A stretch of 64,000 bases of DNA, from the NCBI RefSeq assembly GCF_038039215.1, contig NZ_JBBPCL010000001.1, forward strand, positions 186,001 to 250,000, read 5' to 3'. How positions within the stretch are numbered: the stretch's first letter is position 1; every line of letters begins with the position of its first letter. The translations under genes were made by a program, and so were the position numbers. Shown here one piece after another: positions 1-9,178 of this stretch. Origin of the DNA: Pseudonocardia sp. T1-2H (GTDB lineage Bacteria > Actinomycetota > Actinomycetes > Mycobacteriales > Pseudonocardiaceae). Below the pieces are notes generated by a model that saw only the letters and a program-made list of their open reading frames with translations, ran no database searches and was not told the origin of the DNA.

Positions 1-795
1 CGGCCCAGGTTCGCGACCCGGGCGACCGTCTCCTGGCCGCGGTAGCAACCCTTCGTCAGGTGCACGGCCGAGCCGATCCAGCCGACCTCGTGCGGGATCG
101 TCCGCTCGTCGGTGTCCACGGCCAGCCGCGGTCGCAGGGCCTCGACCCGGAACGCCTCGAACGCCATCGTCCCGGCGGCGCGGGCGCCGGCCGCGGTGAG
201 CCGCTCGAACCAGGCCTGCTTCTCGGCGCGGGGGACCAGGAGGTCCGCGGCGTCCTGACCGGGCCACGGCATCCGCCGGACGATCCCGGCCTCGCCGAGG
301 GCGACGCTCGCGTAGGCGCCGTCGGGCACCGGTGCGCCGGCCGCGGCGAGCACGGCGGGCGTGTCCGGGCCGACGACGGAGAGCACCGCCAGCTCGTCGC
401 TCGCGTCCCGTGGCTCGACCTTCGACCAGAACCGCATCTTCTCGAGGTAGTCGAGCAGCGGGAAGCTCGCCGGGCTCGGTGTCCAGCCAGACCGTGTCCC
501 CGACGTGCGAGAGCACGGCGTGGTGCAGCACCCGGCCGTTGACGTCCAGGACGAGCGTCTCGCTGCCGGCGTTCGCCGGCAGCTCGCTGACGTGCTGGGT
601 GAGGATCAGGTGCAGCCAGCTCAGCCGGTCCTCGCCGGGTACGGCGATCACGCCGCGGTGGCTCCGGTCGACGACGGCGGCGGAGCGCGCCATGGCCCGC
701 TGCTCGGCGAACGGGTCCCCGCGGTGGGCGGGCACCGCGTCGTCGGGCCCCGCCGCGCCGGGGGTCTCGGGGTCGGTGTAGCCGGGGACGGTCAC
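1..795 (-). CDS. ygfZ: YgfZ/GcvT-like folate-binding protein (3' partial, frame break)
   Basis: The minus-strand protein runs off the left edge of the window. It carries the YgfZ signature KGCYRGQETVARVANLG at the edge and an N-terminal GcvT-like folate-binding region. YgfZ proteins use tetrahydrofolate and help iron-sulfur enzymes and tRNA modification. The GTG start at 795 overlaps the stop of the Fur-type gene by 4 bases (GTGA), so the two are probably translationally coupled. The first ~108 codons and the rest are in different frames: the reading ...VWLDTEP continues sensibly as SFPLLDYLEKMRFWSKV only after a shift at 461-474. The break coincides with GGAAGCTCG (CGAGCTTCC on the coding strand) and is repaired by removing one base or adding two. 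The old frame stays open but reads as nonsense. A sequence error is more likely than a true pseudogene. Confidence 0.85.
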   Translation of the reverse strand, partial: MTVPGYTDPETPGAAGPDDAVPAHRGDPFAEQRAMARSAAVVDRSHRGVIAVPGEDRLSWLHLILTQHVSELPANAGSETLVLDVNGRVLHHAVLSHVGDTVWLDTEPGELPAARLPREDAVLVEGRATGRERRAGGALRRRPGHARRARRGRRTGARRRLRERRPRRGRDRPADAVARSGRRGPPGPPRREAGLVRAAHRGRRPRRRDDGVRGVPGRGPATAAGRGHRRADDPARGRLDRLGRAPDEGLLPRPGDGRPGREPGP

Positions 796-1226
796 GCGTT
801 CTCCTCTACGTCGTCGGCCTCGAGGCAGTTCCGGCAGCGGCCCGAGAGGGCGACGTGTGTCACGTCGAGCTCGAAGCCGGACGAGGTCTGCAGCTGCTCG
901 GCGAGCTGCTCCATCAGGTCTGTCGGCGCCTCGGTGACCGCGCCGCAGCGGTGGCACACGAGGTGGACGTGCTGGTGCTCGCGCTCCGAGTAGTTGGGCG
1001 CGCCGTGCCCGAGATGGGTGTGCCGCACCAGCCCGAGCTCCTCGAGCAGGTCGAGGGTCCGGTAGACCGTCGTGATGTTGACGGCGGGCGCCGCGGCCTG
1101 CACCTTCGTGCAGATCTGCTCGGGCGTCGCATGCCCGAGCTCGCGCACCGCGTCGAGCACCAGCTGTCGCTGCGGGGTCATCCGCAGCCCTCGCTTGTGC
1201 AGGGTGCTCTTCAGCGACGTGTCCAC
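792..1226 (-). CDS. Fur-family metalloregulator, Nur-like
   Basis: A 144-residue Fur/Zur/Nur-type repressor. The N-terminal winged helix contains RMTPQRQLVLDAV and ITTVYRTLDLLEELGLV. The dimerisation half has the metal site HQHVHLVCHRC (CxxC) and a second pair GRCRNC near the C-terminus. The stretch around LVRHTHLGHGAPNY resembles the Streptomyces nickel regulator Nur as I remember it, so a nickel or iron role is plausible, but metal identity cannot be read from sequence. I chose the GTG at 1226 because homologous sequence begins there; the frame is open further upstream but reads as low-complexity Arg/Pro. The stop overlaps the ygfZ start by four bases. The divergent gap 1227-1449 must hold promoters for this gene and for the gene at 1450. 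Confidence 0.88.
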   Translation of the reverse strand: MDTSLKSTLHKRGLRMTPQRQLVLDAVRELGHATPEQICTKVQAAAPAVNITTVYRTLDLLEELGLVRHTHLGHGAPNYSEREHQHVHLVCHRCGAVTEAPTDLMEQLAEQLQTSSGFELDVTHVALSGRCRNCLEADDVEENA

Positions 1227-1449
1227 AGGGCCGATGGTAGGCGTGTACGGCGGACGACGTCCCGGCGCGCCGAACGGTCCGCACCGGACGGGGTGGGCGA
1301 ACCGAACCTGCTGGTGGGAGCACGGCAGCCGATCGTCGATTCGGTCGCGCGACACCTGCTCCGTTAGAGTGAACACGCAGGATGACGAGCGCCGATCTCC
1401 CTACCGTAGGCGAGATGGACGCGTGGGACGGCATGTGGAGGCACGGGTC

Positions 1450-2658
1450 ATGACCGCTGACGGGGGAGACCGCCCGCTCGGTGCCCCGCGGTTCGACGTC
1501 GTGCTCCGCGGCTACGACCGCAGGCAGGTCGACGAGCACGTGGCACGGCTGCAACGGGTGCTGGGCCGCATGCGCGCGGACCTCGACGCGGCGCGCAGCC
1601 AGCCGTTCCCGGCGGTGGGGCCGCAGGGCATGCCTCCCGGGTTTCCCCCTCCGATGCCGCAGAACGAACGTCCGCGGCCGACGCCACGGCCGCGCCCCGG
1701 CGGTCTGCCGGCGCCCGAGGGCTCGCCTGACATGATCGGAACCTTCACCGACCGCATGCAGAGCATCCTGCAGGCGGCGGAGGAGGAAGCCGAGGAGATC
1801 CGTGGTGCCGCGCGTGTCGCGGCGCAGCGCGAGGTCGAGGCCGCCCGTGCCGCCGCCCGCCACGACAACGAGACGGCCCGCGCCGAGCTCGCGGACCTGG
1901 TCCGGCAGCGGGACGAGGTCGTCGCCGAGCTCACCCGGATGCGCGGGCAGCTCGAGGGACTGCTCTCCGCGCCGACGGCCCAGTTCGTGGCCCAGTCGCC
2001 GCGCGGTCAGCGACCCGCGCCGCACGCCGCTCCGCCGGCCGTCGAGCCCGGAGCGGCCGGACAGCCGCTCCCCGGCGCGCACGCCGGGAGTGGCCCGTCC
2101 GCCCCCGCGAAGCCCGGGCCGGGTGCCCACGAGGCCGACGCGGACCGCCCCGCGGCGACGAGGACGCGTCCGGAGCCCAACCCGTTCCGTCCGAAGGACG
2201 ACGGGGGCCGCTCCGTCGAGGAGCAGGCCGCCGCCGGTCGTGTCGAGGACGCTCCCGCGAAGGCGACGGAGGCCGCCGAGCGCACCACCGTCGTACCCGC
2301 CCTCAAGCGAGGAGGGGACACCGGATCGGCTGAAAACGCGGCCCCGTCCGGCGAGTCCGCAGACCCCGAGAAGACCGGTCTGATGCCCGTCCGGCGGCCT
2401 CCGGGGACGGAGGAACGGCCCGAGCCGGGCGCCGAGCAGACGGTCGCCGTGCGCGCGGTGCGCCCGGGTCCGGCCTCCTCCGCGAAGGATGCTCCGCCGA
2501 AGAACCCCAGGTCGGCAGGACCGGAAGCCGCCAAGAAGGACGGCGGTCCGGCCGATCGTGGAGGCAAGCCCGGCGAATCCGGGGCCAACGGCCGCAGCGG
2601 CCAGGGCGCGGAGCAGAACCGGACGGACCGCTCGACATCGGGGTCACGCTCCGGCTGA
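1450..2658 (+). CDS. DivIVA-like coiled-coil protein with disordered tail
   Basis: A 402-residue protein. Residues ~12-45 (FDVVLRGYDRRQVDEHVARL) match the membrane-binding N-terminal motif of DivIVA/Wag31-type proteins. A Pro-rich linker follows, then a long charged coiled coil (about residues 98-180, rich in AEEEAEEIRGAARVAAQREVE). The rest is an Ala/Pro/Gly/Glu-rich disordered tail to the stop. Such proteins usually act as polar or septal scaffolds. The ATG at 1450 is chosen because the DivIVA motif begins soon after; upstream in-frame sequence is low quality. No catalytic motif is visible. It could equally be a cell-wall-associated scaffold of another subfamily. Confidence 0.75.
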   Translation: MTADGGDRPLGAPRFDVVLRGYDRRQVDEHVARLQRVLGRMRADLDAARSQPFPAVGPQGMPPGFPPPMPQNERPRPTPRPRPGGLPAPEGSPDMIGTFTDRMQSILQAAEEEAEEIRGAARVAAQREVEAARAAARHDNETARAELADLVRQRDEVVAELTRMRGQLEGLLSAPTAQFVAQSPRGQRPAPHAAPPAVEPGAAGQPLPGAHAGSGPSAPAKPGPGAHEADADRPAATRTRPEPNPFRPKDDGGRSVEEQAAAGRVEDAPAKATEAAERTTVVPALKRGGDTGSAENAAPSGESADPEKTGLMPVRRPPGTEERPEPGAEQTVAVRAVRPGPASSAKDAPPKNPRSAGPEAAKKDGGPADRGGKPGESGANGRSGQGAEQNRTDRSTSGSRSG

Positions 2659-2703
2659 GTTCCGGTGCTCACCGTCACTGTTTTCGGCGTACGGTGCGCA
2701 GCC

Positions 2704-4748
2704 ATGCAGGGAACGATCTCGACGGACGTTCTGGTCCCGCTGGGTGCAGGTGCGATCGCGCTGATCATCGCGTTGTTCGTGGTGGTCGTCCGGGCCGCCG
2801 GGAAGCCGTCACCGGACACCGCCGCGGAACGCGAGGTCACCCATGCGGACTGGACCGGTGAGGCCGCCAACGGCAGGGTCGACCTCTTCGCCCCCCGTCG
2901 TCCGCGGAACCGTCGTCCGCGGAGTCGTCGTCCGTCGAGCAGCCGGCCCCACCGTCGCCTGCGGAGCAGCCGCCCGTGGAGCAGCCGTCGGAGGAGTCGA
3001 CGGTCGTGCCGGAGCCGCGGCGGCTGACCGTGGCCGAGGCGGTCGCGGTGCGGGAGGCGAGCACGTCCCCGCTTCCGTTCCGGCCCCCGGCGTCCGTCGG
3101 GGCGTCGGGCGGTGTCGAGACGATTGCGCGTCCCGCTCCGGAACACCTCGAGTCCCGGGTGGACATGGGTTCGGGCCCGGCCGTCCGTCCCGCGCCGGAG
3201 CCGCGGTGGTCCGAGGACGCTCCTGCCGGGCCGGACGCGCCCACGGCGACCGGATCGGACGCTCTCGTCGGATCGGATGCCCCGGTCGGATCGGATGCTC
3301 TCGTCGGATCGGATGCTCCGGTCGGAGTGGACGTCCCGGCCGAACCCGACGCCTCGTCCTCCCCGATCGTCTCCGGAGAGACCGCCCCCGCCGAGCCGGC
3401 CGACGTCGATGCCGGGACCGGCCCGAAGGCGACCACCTCGCCGTCGCCGACCCGGATCGTCGCTCCGCCGATCGTCGGCGCCGCGGCCGCGACCCTGCAA
3501 CCGATCACGAGCCGTCCGTGGGAGAACGCGCACGCCGCGGGACGGACGGCCGTCGGGGACGAGCCGGGTACGGAACGGGCCGAGTCCACGCCGATCGAGC
3601 CCGTGGCCGAGCGTATCGAGGCCGCCACGGAGCGGACCGAGTCGGCCTTGGAGCGGATCGAGCCCGAGCGCTCCGGGCTCGCCGCCGAGCGAACCTGGCC
3701 CACGTTCACCCAGCCTGCCATCGAGCGGGCCGAGCCCACGGCTGGAACGGGCACGAGCGGGTCCGAGCTGCCCCGGACCGACCTACCGGCCGCCCGAAGC
3801 GAGGTGGCTGCCGCGCAGACCGAGCCCGTGCCCGACGACGTCGCCGACGCCCTCGCCCCTACGGACGAGCGCCCCACCCCCGCGATGCTCGCCGGGCTCA
3901 TGGGGAGCCCCGCGGAGCCAGAGCGCCGGCGGGGCGCCGAAGACCTCGACAGCCCTGAGAGCCCCGGCAGCGCTGAGAGCGCTGAGAGCGCGGGCAACCC
4001 GGCGACCGCCGCCGGCTTCGACAACTCCGAGAGCGCCGACAGCCCCGAGAGCACCGCCGGCTTCGCGAGCGCCGAGAACCTCGGGAACACCGGTGAGGCG
4101 CCCGCCGGAACGGATTCCTTCACCGACACCGCCGCGCACTTCGCCGCGGCCCGCGAGGGCGCCGCTGAGCCGCTGCAGGGCGAGGCGGTGCCCGGATCCA
4201 CCCGCGCGGTCGCCGAGGCCCTCCAGCATGCGCTCACGGTGCGCGCGGCGGCCGCGGAGCGCGGCGCGGCCAGGACCACGCACTCGTCGACGCCCGACGA
4301 GGCCGTCGCCCCCACCGAGGACGAGCCCGGTCCGGACGCGCCGGCGGAGGTCGTGCCGCAGTCCCGCACCCCCGACTCCACCACGGACGAGTCCCGCAAC
4401 GCCGTCCGCGACCGGCTCCTCGCCGTCCTGCTGCCGGACCCGGACCGGGCGGTCGGTGCCACCGTGGACCTCGACAGCAGCCAGGGCGCGCTCCAGCGGC
4501 TCAGCGAGGCCGTCCGCCAGGAGCAGGCCGCGCTGGGCGCGGTCCTGCGCCGGCTGCTGGACTCGGGGCTGAGCGTCGAGCAGGTCGCGAAGCTCGCGGG
4601 CCTGCCCACCTGCGACGTCGCGACGATCCTGGGCCGGACCCTCGACCGGTCCGCCGACGCCTCGAGCGCGGACTCCTGGCCTACGGATGCTCGGACCCCG
4701 GACACCCGGGCCGCGGGCGCCGAGCCGGGGGCTCGGCACGCACGCTAG
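2704..4748 (+). CDS. Membrane-anchored, repeat-rich protein of unknown function (frame break)
   Basis: Residues ~8-32 form one hydrophobic segment (LVPLGAGAIALIIALFVVVV), followed by a very long acidic, Ala/Pro/Ser/Glu-rich region. The ~80-residue C-terminal domain looks folded and helical (RDRLLAVLLPDPD, LSEAVRQEQAALGAVLRRLLD, VEQVAKLAGLPTCDVATILG). The reading from 2704 shifts frame at a run of six C (2891-2896). One added C joins it to the sensible frame (SSAEPSSAESSSVEQPAPPS) and gives ~681 residues. Two repeat blocks lie inside: a six-residue repeat (GSDALV/GSDAPV, 3252-3326) and a Ser/Glu/Ala-rich block at about 3945-4090. I do not recognise the family. The C-terminal helices resemble a DNA-binding or dimerisation module only vaguely. 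The ATG at 2704 has a weak ribosome-binding site. Confidence 0.6.
3252..3326 (+). repeat. In-frame 18-bp tandem repeat (about 4 copies)
   Basis: The unit ggatcggatgctctcgtc recurs with small changes (ctctcgtc alternating with ccccggtc or ctccggtc). It encodes alternating GSDALV and GSDAPV hexapeptides inside the disordered region of the membrane-anchored protein. The copies alternate A-B-A-B, so the true unit may be a 36-bp duplicated pair. Confidence 0.85.
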
Positions 4749-4755
4749 GCCGGGA

Positions 4756-5400
4756 TCACCCCACGACGCGGTGCAGCAGCGCCGACATGTGCGGCTGCAT
4801 CTCCTGGCCCATCATGGCCCGCTCGTCGACGTAGGCCAGGTCGCCCTGGTTCACCAGGCCGTAGAGCCGCTTGGCCGCCACGACGTCCTGCGCCGTCGGG
4901 GTGCGCACCACGGCGTCGGTCTCGATCTGCCAGGACCGCATGTCCCCGCGGTCGCCGAACCAGGCCTCGATGATCCCGGTCGCGTGCGCGATCAGGACCT
5001 CCAGCGAGCCGTCGGGCTGCGGGCGCCAGAACCCCGTCTCGCGCGCGGCCGGGCGCAGCACCGTCCCGTCCTCGTTCAGCAGCCACGCGCGCGCCTCGTA
5101 GGAGACGAACGGGCGGCCGTCGTGGGCGAACACGAGTTGCTGGCCGAAGGAGTACGGGCCGTCGATCGTCGGGTAGACGATCTCGCCGGTGCCGCGCCAG
5201 ACGCCGATCAGGGGGAGCAGGCCGAGGCACTGTTCGTGCAGGTCGGGGCCCTGCCGGAGGTTCGCTGTGTCGTCCGGGATCGGCAGGTCGTCCCACTGGG
5301 GACGGTTGCGCCGGGCCGAGTCCGGGGCGGCGTTGGCCGGCCCGGAGATCGTGGAGAGGCCGTCCTGGTCGGGATCGGTGGCGGGGTCGGGATCGGTCAT
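4756..5400 (-). CDS. Nitrobindin-like heme-binding peroxynitrite isomerase
   Basis: A 214-residue protein of the nitrobindin/FABP-like (formerly DUF1794) beta-barrel family. The family signature GVWRGTGEIVYPTIDGPYSF is present in the first third, after an acidic tail of ~55 residues that is longer than usual. Family members bind ferric heme and isomerise peroxynitrite to nitrate; Mycobacterium Rv2717c is a characterised example. Start ATG at 5400-5398 overlaps the stop of the upstream small membrane protein (ATGA), implying coupling. The gene converges with the repeat-protein gene with only 7 bases between stops. Confidence 0.85.
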   Translation of the reverse strand: MTDPDPATDPDQDGLSTISGPANAAPDSARRNRPQWDDLPIPDDTANLRQGPDLHEQCLGLLPLIGVWRGTGEIVYPTIDGPYSFGQQLVFAHDGRPFVSYEARAWLLNEDGTVLRPAARETGFWRPQPDGSLEVLIAHATGIIEAWFGDRGDMRSWQIETDAVVRTPTAQDVVAAKRLYGLVNQGDLAYVDERAMMGQEMQPHMSALLHRVVG

Positions 5401-5561
5401 GTCGTGGGCTCCTCGTCCGAGGGAGCCGGGGCGGCGAACGACGCGGTGAGGGTCGCTGCGGCCTCCGGGGCGGTGGTGAACAGCCGGCGCAGCAGCAGCC
5501 CGGTGAAGGCGACCGTGCCGACGCTCGCGGCGATCAGCAGTCCGGTGAAGAACCAGTGCAC
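5397..5561 (-). CDS. Small single-span membrane protein
   Basis: A 54-residue reading frame starts with GTG at 5561. An N-terminal hydrophobic helix (VHWFFTGLLIAASVGTVAFTGLLL) is followed by RR and a short acidic tail. It ends in a TGA overlapping the nitrobindin ATG (ATGA). The exact coupling and hydrophobic pattern argue for a real gene; the ribosome-binding site is weak. No family recognised. Confidence 0.6.
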   Translation of the reverse strand: MHWFFTGLLIAASVGTVAFTGLLLRRLFTTAPEAAATLTASFAAPAPSDEEPTT

Positions 5562-5613
5562 GGCCGCGGAGCTTAGTCCGGGCGTGGAGAGGCGGCCGAG
5601 TGCGCCGCACGCA

Positions 5614-5649
5614 CCGCCGCCCCCGGCCGAGGACGGCCGGGGGCGGCGG
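5614..5649 (-). terminator. Strong hairpin terminator of the sseA operon
   Basis: A perfect 15-bp GC inverted repeat (ccgccgcccccggcc / ggccgggggcggcgg) with a 6-base loop lies 16 bases past the stop of the DUF1416 gene in its reading direction. There is no U-tract, as is common in high-GC actinobacteria. Confidence 0.75.
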
Positions 5650-5665
5650 GGACGTGCGGGTGCCG

Positions 5666-5965
5666 TCAGGCGACGGCGACCTCGGCCTGGTGCAGGCCGG
5701 GGCCGTCCGCGTTCAGCACGGCCTGGCCGTTGCCGGAGCGGGACAGGGCCCGGACGGTCCAGGTGCCGGGAGCGGCGAAGAACCGGAAGTCCCCGGAGGC
5801 CGACGAGACGACCTCCGCGGTGAACTCGCCGGTCCCGTCGAGCAGGCGCACGAACGCGCCGCCGACGGGCTGCCCGCCGGCCACGACGCGGCCCGCGAGG
5901 ACGGTCTCCTTGCTCAGATCGGTGCCGGGCGGGAGCGCCACGGCCTGGTCAGGGGCACCGCACAT
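5666..5965 (-). CDS. DUF1416 protein (SseC-like), sulfur metabolism partner of SseA
   Basis: A 99-residue protein starting MCGAPDQAVALPPG, with a beta-rich carboxypeptidase-regulatory-like fold (VLAGRVVAGGQPVGGAFVRLLD, GDFRFFAAPGTWTVRAL). DUF1416 genes (sseC in mycobacteria) regularly follow rhodanese genes, as here. The ATG at 5965 overlaps the sseA stop by four bases, so the pair is translationally coupled. The conserved N-terminal Cys2 may matter in sulfur handling, but the biochemical role is not established. Confidence 0.85.
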   Translation of the reverse strand: MCGAPDQAVALPPGTDLSKETVLAGRVVAGGQPVGGAFVRLLDGTGEFTAEVVSSASGDFRFFAAPGTWTVRALSRSGNGQAVLNADGPGLHQAEVAVA

Positions 5966-6804
5966 CAGCGGCCCGCGCCCAGCTCGATCGGCACGCCGAC
6001 GAGCGAGCCGTACTCGACCCAGCTGCCGTCGTAGTTCTTGACATCGGCGTGCCCCAGCAGCTCGTGCAGCACGACCCAGGTGTGGCTGGAGCGCTCGCCG
6101 ATGCGGCAATAGGCGATGGTGGCCTTGCCCGCGTCGTAGCCGGCCTCGCCGTAGAGCGCGGTCAGCTCCTCGTCGGACTTGAAGGTGCCGTCCTCGTTGG
6201 CCGCCTTGCTCCACGGGATGTTGATCGCGGAGGGGACGTGACCCCGCCGCTGTGACTGCTCCTGCGGCAGGTGCGCCGGTGCGAGGATCTTGCCGGAGAA
6301 CTCGTCGGGTGAGCGCACGTCCACGAGGTTCTTGTTGTTGATCGCCTCGACGACCTCGTCGCGGTGGGCGCGGATCGAGAGGTCGGCGTCCTTGGCGGTG
6401 TAGGTCGTGGCCGACCGCTCGACGATGTCGGTGGTCAGCGGGCGACCGTCGAGCTCCCACTTCTTGCGGCCGCCGTCGAGCAGCTTCACGTTCTCGTGGC
6501 CGTAGAGCTTGAACTGCCAGTACGCGTAGGCCGCGAACCAGTTGTTGTTGCCGCCGTAGAGCACGACGGTGTCGTCGTTGCTCACACCCTTGGCCGAGAG
6601 GAGCGCCTCGAACTGCTCCTTGGTCGGGATGTCCCGGCGCACCGGGTCCTGCAGCTCGGTGGTCCAGTTGACCTTGACGGCACCCGGGAGGTGACCGCCG
6701 TCGTAGGCGGTGGTGTCCTCGTCGACCTCGAGGAACACGATTCCCTCGGTGCCCAGGTTCTTCTCCGCCCAGTCGGCGGTGACCAGGACGTCCTCGCGGC
6801 TCAT
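5965..6804 (-). CDS. sseA: Thiosulfate sulfurtransferase (tandem rhodanese, CysA/SseA type)
   Basis: 279 residues with two rhodanese domains. The N-terminal domain (VFLEVDEDTTAYDGGHLPGAV) is structural. The C-terminal one carries the active-site loop YCRIGERSSHTW with the catalytic Cys at about 233. The enzyme moves sulfane sulfur from thiosulfate to acceptors such as cyanide or thiols. It heads the sseA-DUF1416 pair. The gene order (DUF1416, rhodanese, thioredoxin, DUF2993, glnR, mshD) matches the mycobacterial sseC2-cysA2-thiX-Rv0817c-glnR-mshD order as I recall it. Confidence 0.93.
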   Translation of the reverse strand: MSREDVLVTADWAEKNLGTEGIVFLEVDEDTTAYDGGHLPGAVKVNWTTELQDPVRRDIPTKEQFEALLSAKGVSNDDTVVLYGGNNNWFAAYAYWQFKLYGHENVKLLDGGRKKWELDGRPLTTDIVERSATTYTAKDADLSIRAHRDEVVEAINNKNLVDVRSPDEFSGKILAPAHLPQEQSQRRGHVPSAINIPWSKAANEDGTFKSDEELTALYGEAGYDAGKATIAYCRIGERSSHTWVVLHELLGHADVKNYDGSWVEYGSLVGVPIELGAGR

Positions 6805-6862
6805 GTGAATGCTCCCAGCAGTGTTGATTGGTGGTGGTGCGGTGGATGGATCGAGCGTGGGC

Positions 6863-7342
6863 TCAGGCGCGCGCGGCACGGCCGCGGTGCAGGAGCGCGT
6901 ACATCTCGCAGCCCAGGCAGAAGCCGAAGGCCGCGTTGAGGAACGCCGCGGCCAACGCGAACGCGGCGGCCACGATGCCCAGCACGGTGAGGCCGCTCAG
7001 GTACCCGACGGCGGCGATCACGGCGAAGACGAAGCCGACGGTCTGCGAGAAACGGACCGGCGCTGCCTCCTCGAGCTCCGTGGGCCGGCCGAGGCGCGGC
7101 GCGAGCAGCGCCCGGTAGAGCACGGAGTACGGCGCGTAGCGCAGGCCGACGAACGCCCCGAGAGCGAACACGAGCGCCTGCGCGGCGACGAGCCACCCGC
7201 TACCGCTGAGCAGCACCAGCACGAGGACGACCGCGGTCACGGCGGCGTTGAAACGCACGCCTCGGGGGTCGACCGGTGCCTCGGTCTCGGCCGGCAGCGG
7301 GGTGCCGGTGGGCGTCGATGACCCCGGACCGGGATCGGACAT
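6863..7342 (-). CDS. DUF4395 membrane protein
   Basis: 159 residues with about four hydrophobic segments (AVTAVVLVLVLLSG, AAQALVFALGAFVGL, VGFVFAVIAAVGYL, VLGIVAAAFALAAAFLNAAF) and a C-terminal FGFCLGCEMY with a CxxC pair at 142/145. DUF4395 proteins commonly sit beside rhodanese and thioredoxin genes, fitting a membrane role in sulfur or redox handling. The ATG at 7342 has a good ribosome-binding site (aggag). Confidence 0.85.
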   Translation of the reverse strand: MSDPGPGSSTPTGTPLPAETEAPVDPRGVRFNAAVTAVVLVLVLLSGSGWLVAAQALVFALGAFVGLRYAPYSVLYRALLAPRLGRPTELEEAAPVRFSQTVGFVFAVIAAVGYLSGLTVLGIVAAAFALAAAFLNAAFGFCLGCEMYALLHRGRAARA

Positions 7343-7529
7343 GGTGAGTCTCCTGGGGGGAACGGGTGGGCGTCCGGATCAGGAAGACCGACACAGGCAG
7401 CCGGCGACGCGGCACAGGTCCACTGTGCGGCGTCGGGTCAGCGGCCAGTTCACGGACGCGAGGGTAACCGAAAGGTCCGGCCCACGGGAACGTGATCCCA
7501 CGACCTGGATCACACCCGTCCGGGTGTCC

Positions 7530-7958
7530 TCACGCCAGCTCACGGGCGAGGGCTCCCTCGAGCTCGGCGACGCGCGGCACCCCGGACACCCGCAGCAGCT
7601 CGACGCCGCCTGCCCCGAAGGCCACCGTGGTGGGGGTCCGCAGCACGCCGAGCTCCCGGGCGACGTCCGGCCGGTCGGCCACGTCGATCTCCACGTGGGC
7701 GACCCGCGGCTCGCGGACGGCGAGGTCCTCGAGCACGGCGGCGGTCTGCCGGCACGGCATGCACACCGGCGAGGAGAGCTGCAGCAGGAGCACGTCCCGC
7801 CCGGCACCCGGGGCCATCCCGGCGAGCGCCCAGCCGTCGACGCCCGTGCCCTCGGCGGCGGTGTCCCGCACCTTGCCGGCGCGGGCCTTCAGCATCAGCC
7901 CGGCGACGGTCGCGACGGCCAGCGTGCCGAGCACGACGATCAACCCGACGGTGTCCAT
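7530..7958 (-). CDS. Membrane-anchored thioredoxin-like protein
   Basis: 142 residues. An N-terminal signal-anchor (VGLIVVLGTLAVATVAGLML) is followed by a thioredoxin-like domain with the redox motif VCMPCRQ at about 66-70 and the cis-Pro segment LRTPTTVAF. The segment LLLQLSSPVCMPC suggests a periplasm-facing or membrane-bound thiol oxidoreductase. It corresponds in order to thiX of mycobacteria, though residue similarity was not checked. A 187-bp gap separates it from the DUF4395 gene. Confidence 0.82.
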   Translation of the reverse strand: MDTVGLIVVLGTLAVATVAGLMLKARAGKVRDTAAEGTGVDGWALAGMAPGAGRDVLLLQLSSPVCMPCRQTAAVLEDLAVREPRVAHVEIDVADRPDVARELGVLRTPTTVAFGAGGVELLRVSGVPRVAELEGALARELA

Positions 7959-7997
7959 GTCGCTGCCAACCTCGTCGCTCGCCGGACGATTCCCGGG

Positions 7998-8793
7998 TCA
8001 GCCGGTCGTGACCGCACCACCGGCGCCGAGCAGGAGGTTCTGCGCGCTGCCGAGCAGCTCCAGCTCGCCGTCCCGGGCGCGGAACTTGGTCGGCGTGACC
8101 TCGAAGGGCAGGGTCCCGGGGTCGACCTGGACGGTGAAGAGCTGCTGGATCAGGGACTGGACCGGCGCCGGCAGCGGGTCCGCGTCGGTGTCGCCGAGCC
8201 GCACGTCGCGCGGCACGATCCGCATCTTCCCGTCGACGATCTGCAGCTCGGCGACCACGGCGACGTCCAGCTCCTGGCCGAGCGCGGCGACGGTGCCGCC
8301 GAACCGGGCCGTCGTCTCCGGGTCGAGCCCGCGCAGGGACGGGTCGGCGCCACCGTCCCGGACCAGCGAGTCGAGGGCGTTGGCGTCGAGGTTCGCGATC
8401 GTCAACTTCTGGACGCCGGGCAGGAGTGCCTCGAGGTCCGTCGTGCCGACGCGCACGGAACCGTCCGCATTCGCCACCCGCAGCGTCTTCGGACCGGAGC
8501 CGAGGAAGCTCGGACAGCGGCGCCGTGACGTCGTTCAGCTGGGCCCGGACGTCGACCTGCCGCAGCTGGCCGACGGGCACGCGCTGGGCCTCGACCTGCA
8601 CGCTGCGGTACTCCCCGGACAGCGCCTGGGCGAGGAAGGGGAAGCCGTTGATGCGGACGGACGGGTCGTCCGCGAGTCCGAGCCGCTCGCGCATCTGGCG
8701 CGACACGGCGGACTCGGCCGCCGCAGCGGCTCCGTAGTCCACGGCCACCAGCACTCCCACGAGCACCAGCAGCACGACGATCAGGCGTTTCAC
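7998..8793 (-). CDS. DUF2993 (LmeA-type) envelope protein, frame break
   Basis: The N-terminal part (VKRLIVVLLVLVGVLVAVDYGAA) is a signal sequence, followed by the LmeA-like fold (VRINGFPFLAQALSGEYRSVQVEA...LRQVDVRAQLNDVTAPLSEL). The second half (LRVANADGSVRVGTTDLEALLPG...FTVQVDPGTLPFEVTPTKF) is in another frame. The break falls at 8504-8512, again CGAGCTTCC on the coding strand. Removing one base or adding two restores a ~264-residue protein. LmeA in mycobacteria takes part in lipomannan elongation; this relative may act in lipoglycan or phospholipid handling. The GTG at 8793 follows GGAGG at a good distance. Confidence 0.8.
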
Positions 8794-9178
8794 TCTCGAC
8801 CTCCGACCCGCAAGGGTTCCGGAGGAGAACCTAGAGGCGGGCCCCGGAGCCCTCGACGACGGGTGGGGACACGGTGCTATACGTGGCCACCCGGACACGT
8901 GATGTCACGAGCGTGGAAGGCTGTGGCGAGATGGTGTCCTTCCGGGCATTGCGCACCGTCCCGGCAGGTGTTCGTGCAGCGCACAGGCTCGCCGATTGGG
9001 GTGAGCTACGACGCGCGGGTTAACCAGAATGCCATTCCCTGTTTATTCTTGACCGATCGTGCGACGGACCCCGCCGGGTCGCACGAGAAGATCGGTGCGT
9101 CGACGCCGCCCACCGTGACCGGCCGACGGACCCCGGGCGTGGGGTTCGCGACCATCTCCGGTGGAGAGGAGGCCAGCG
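8794..9178. promoter_or_regulatory. Divergent intergenic region upstream of glnR
   Basis: 385 bases separate the divergent DUF2993 and glnR genes and must contain both promoters. The segment around 9000-9060 is noticeably more AT-rich than its surroundings (gttaaccagaatgcc, tgtttattcttgacc), a likely promoter position for glnR. I could not identify a specific operator. Confidence 0.35.
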
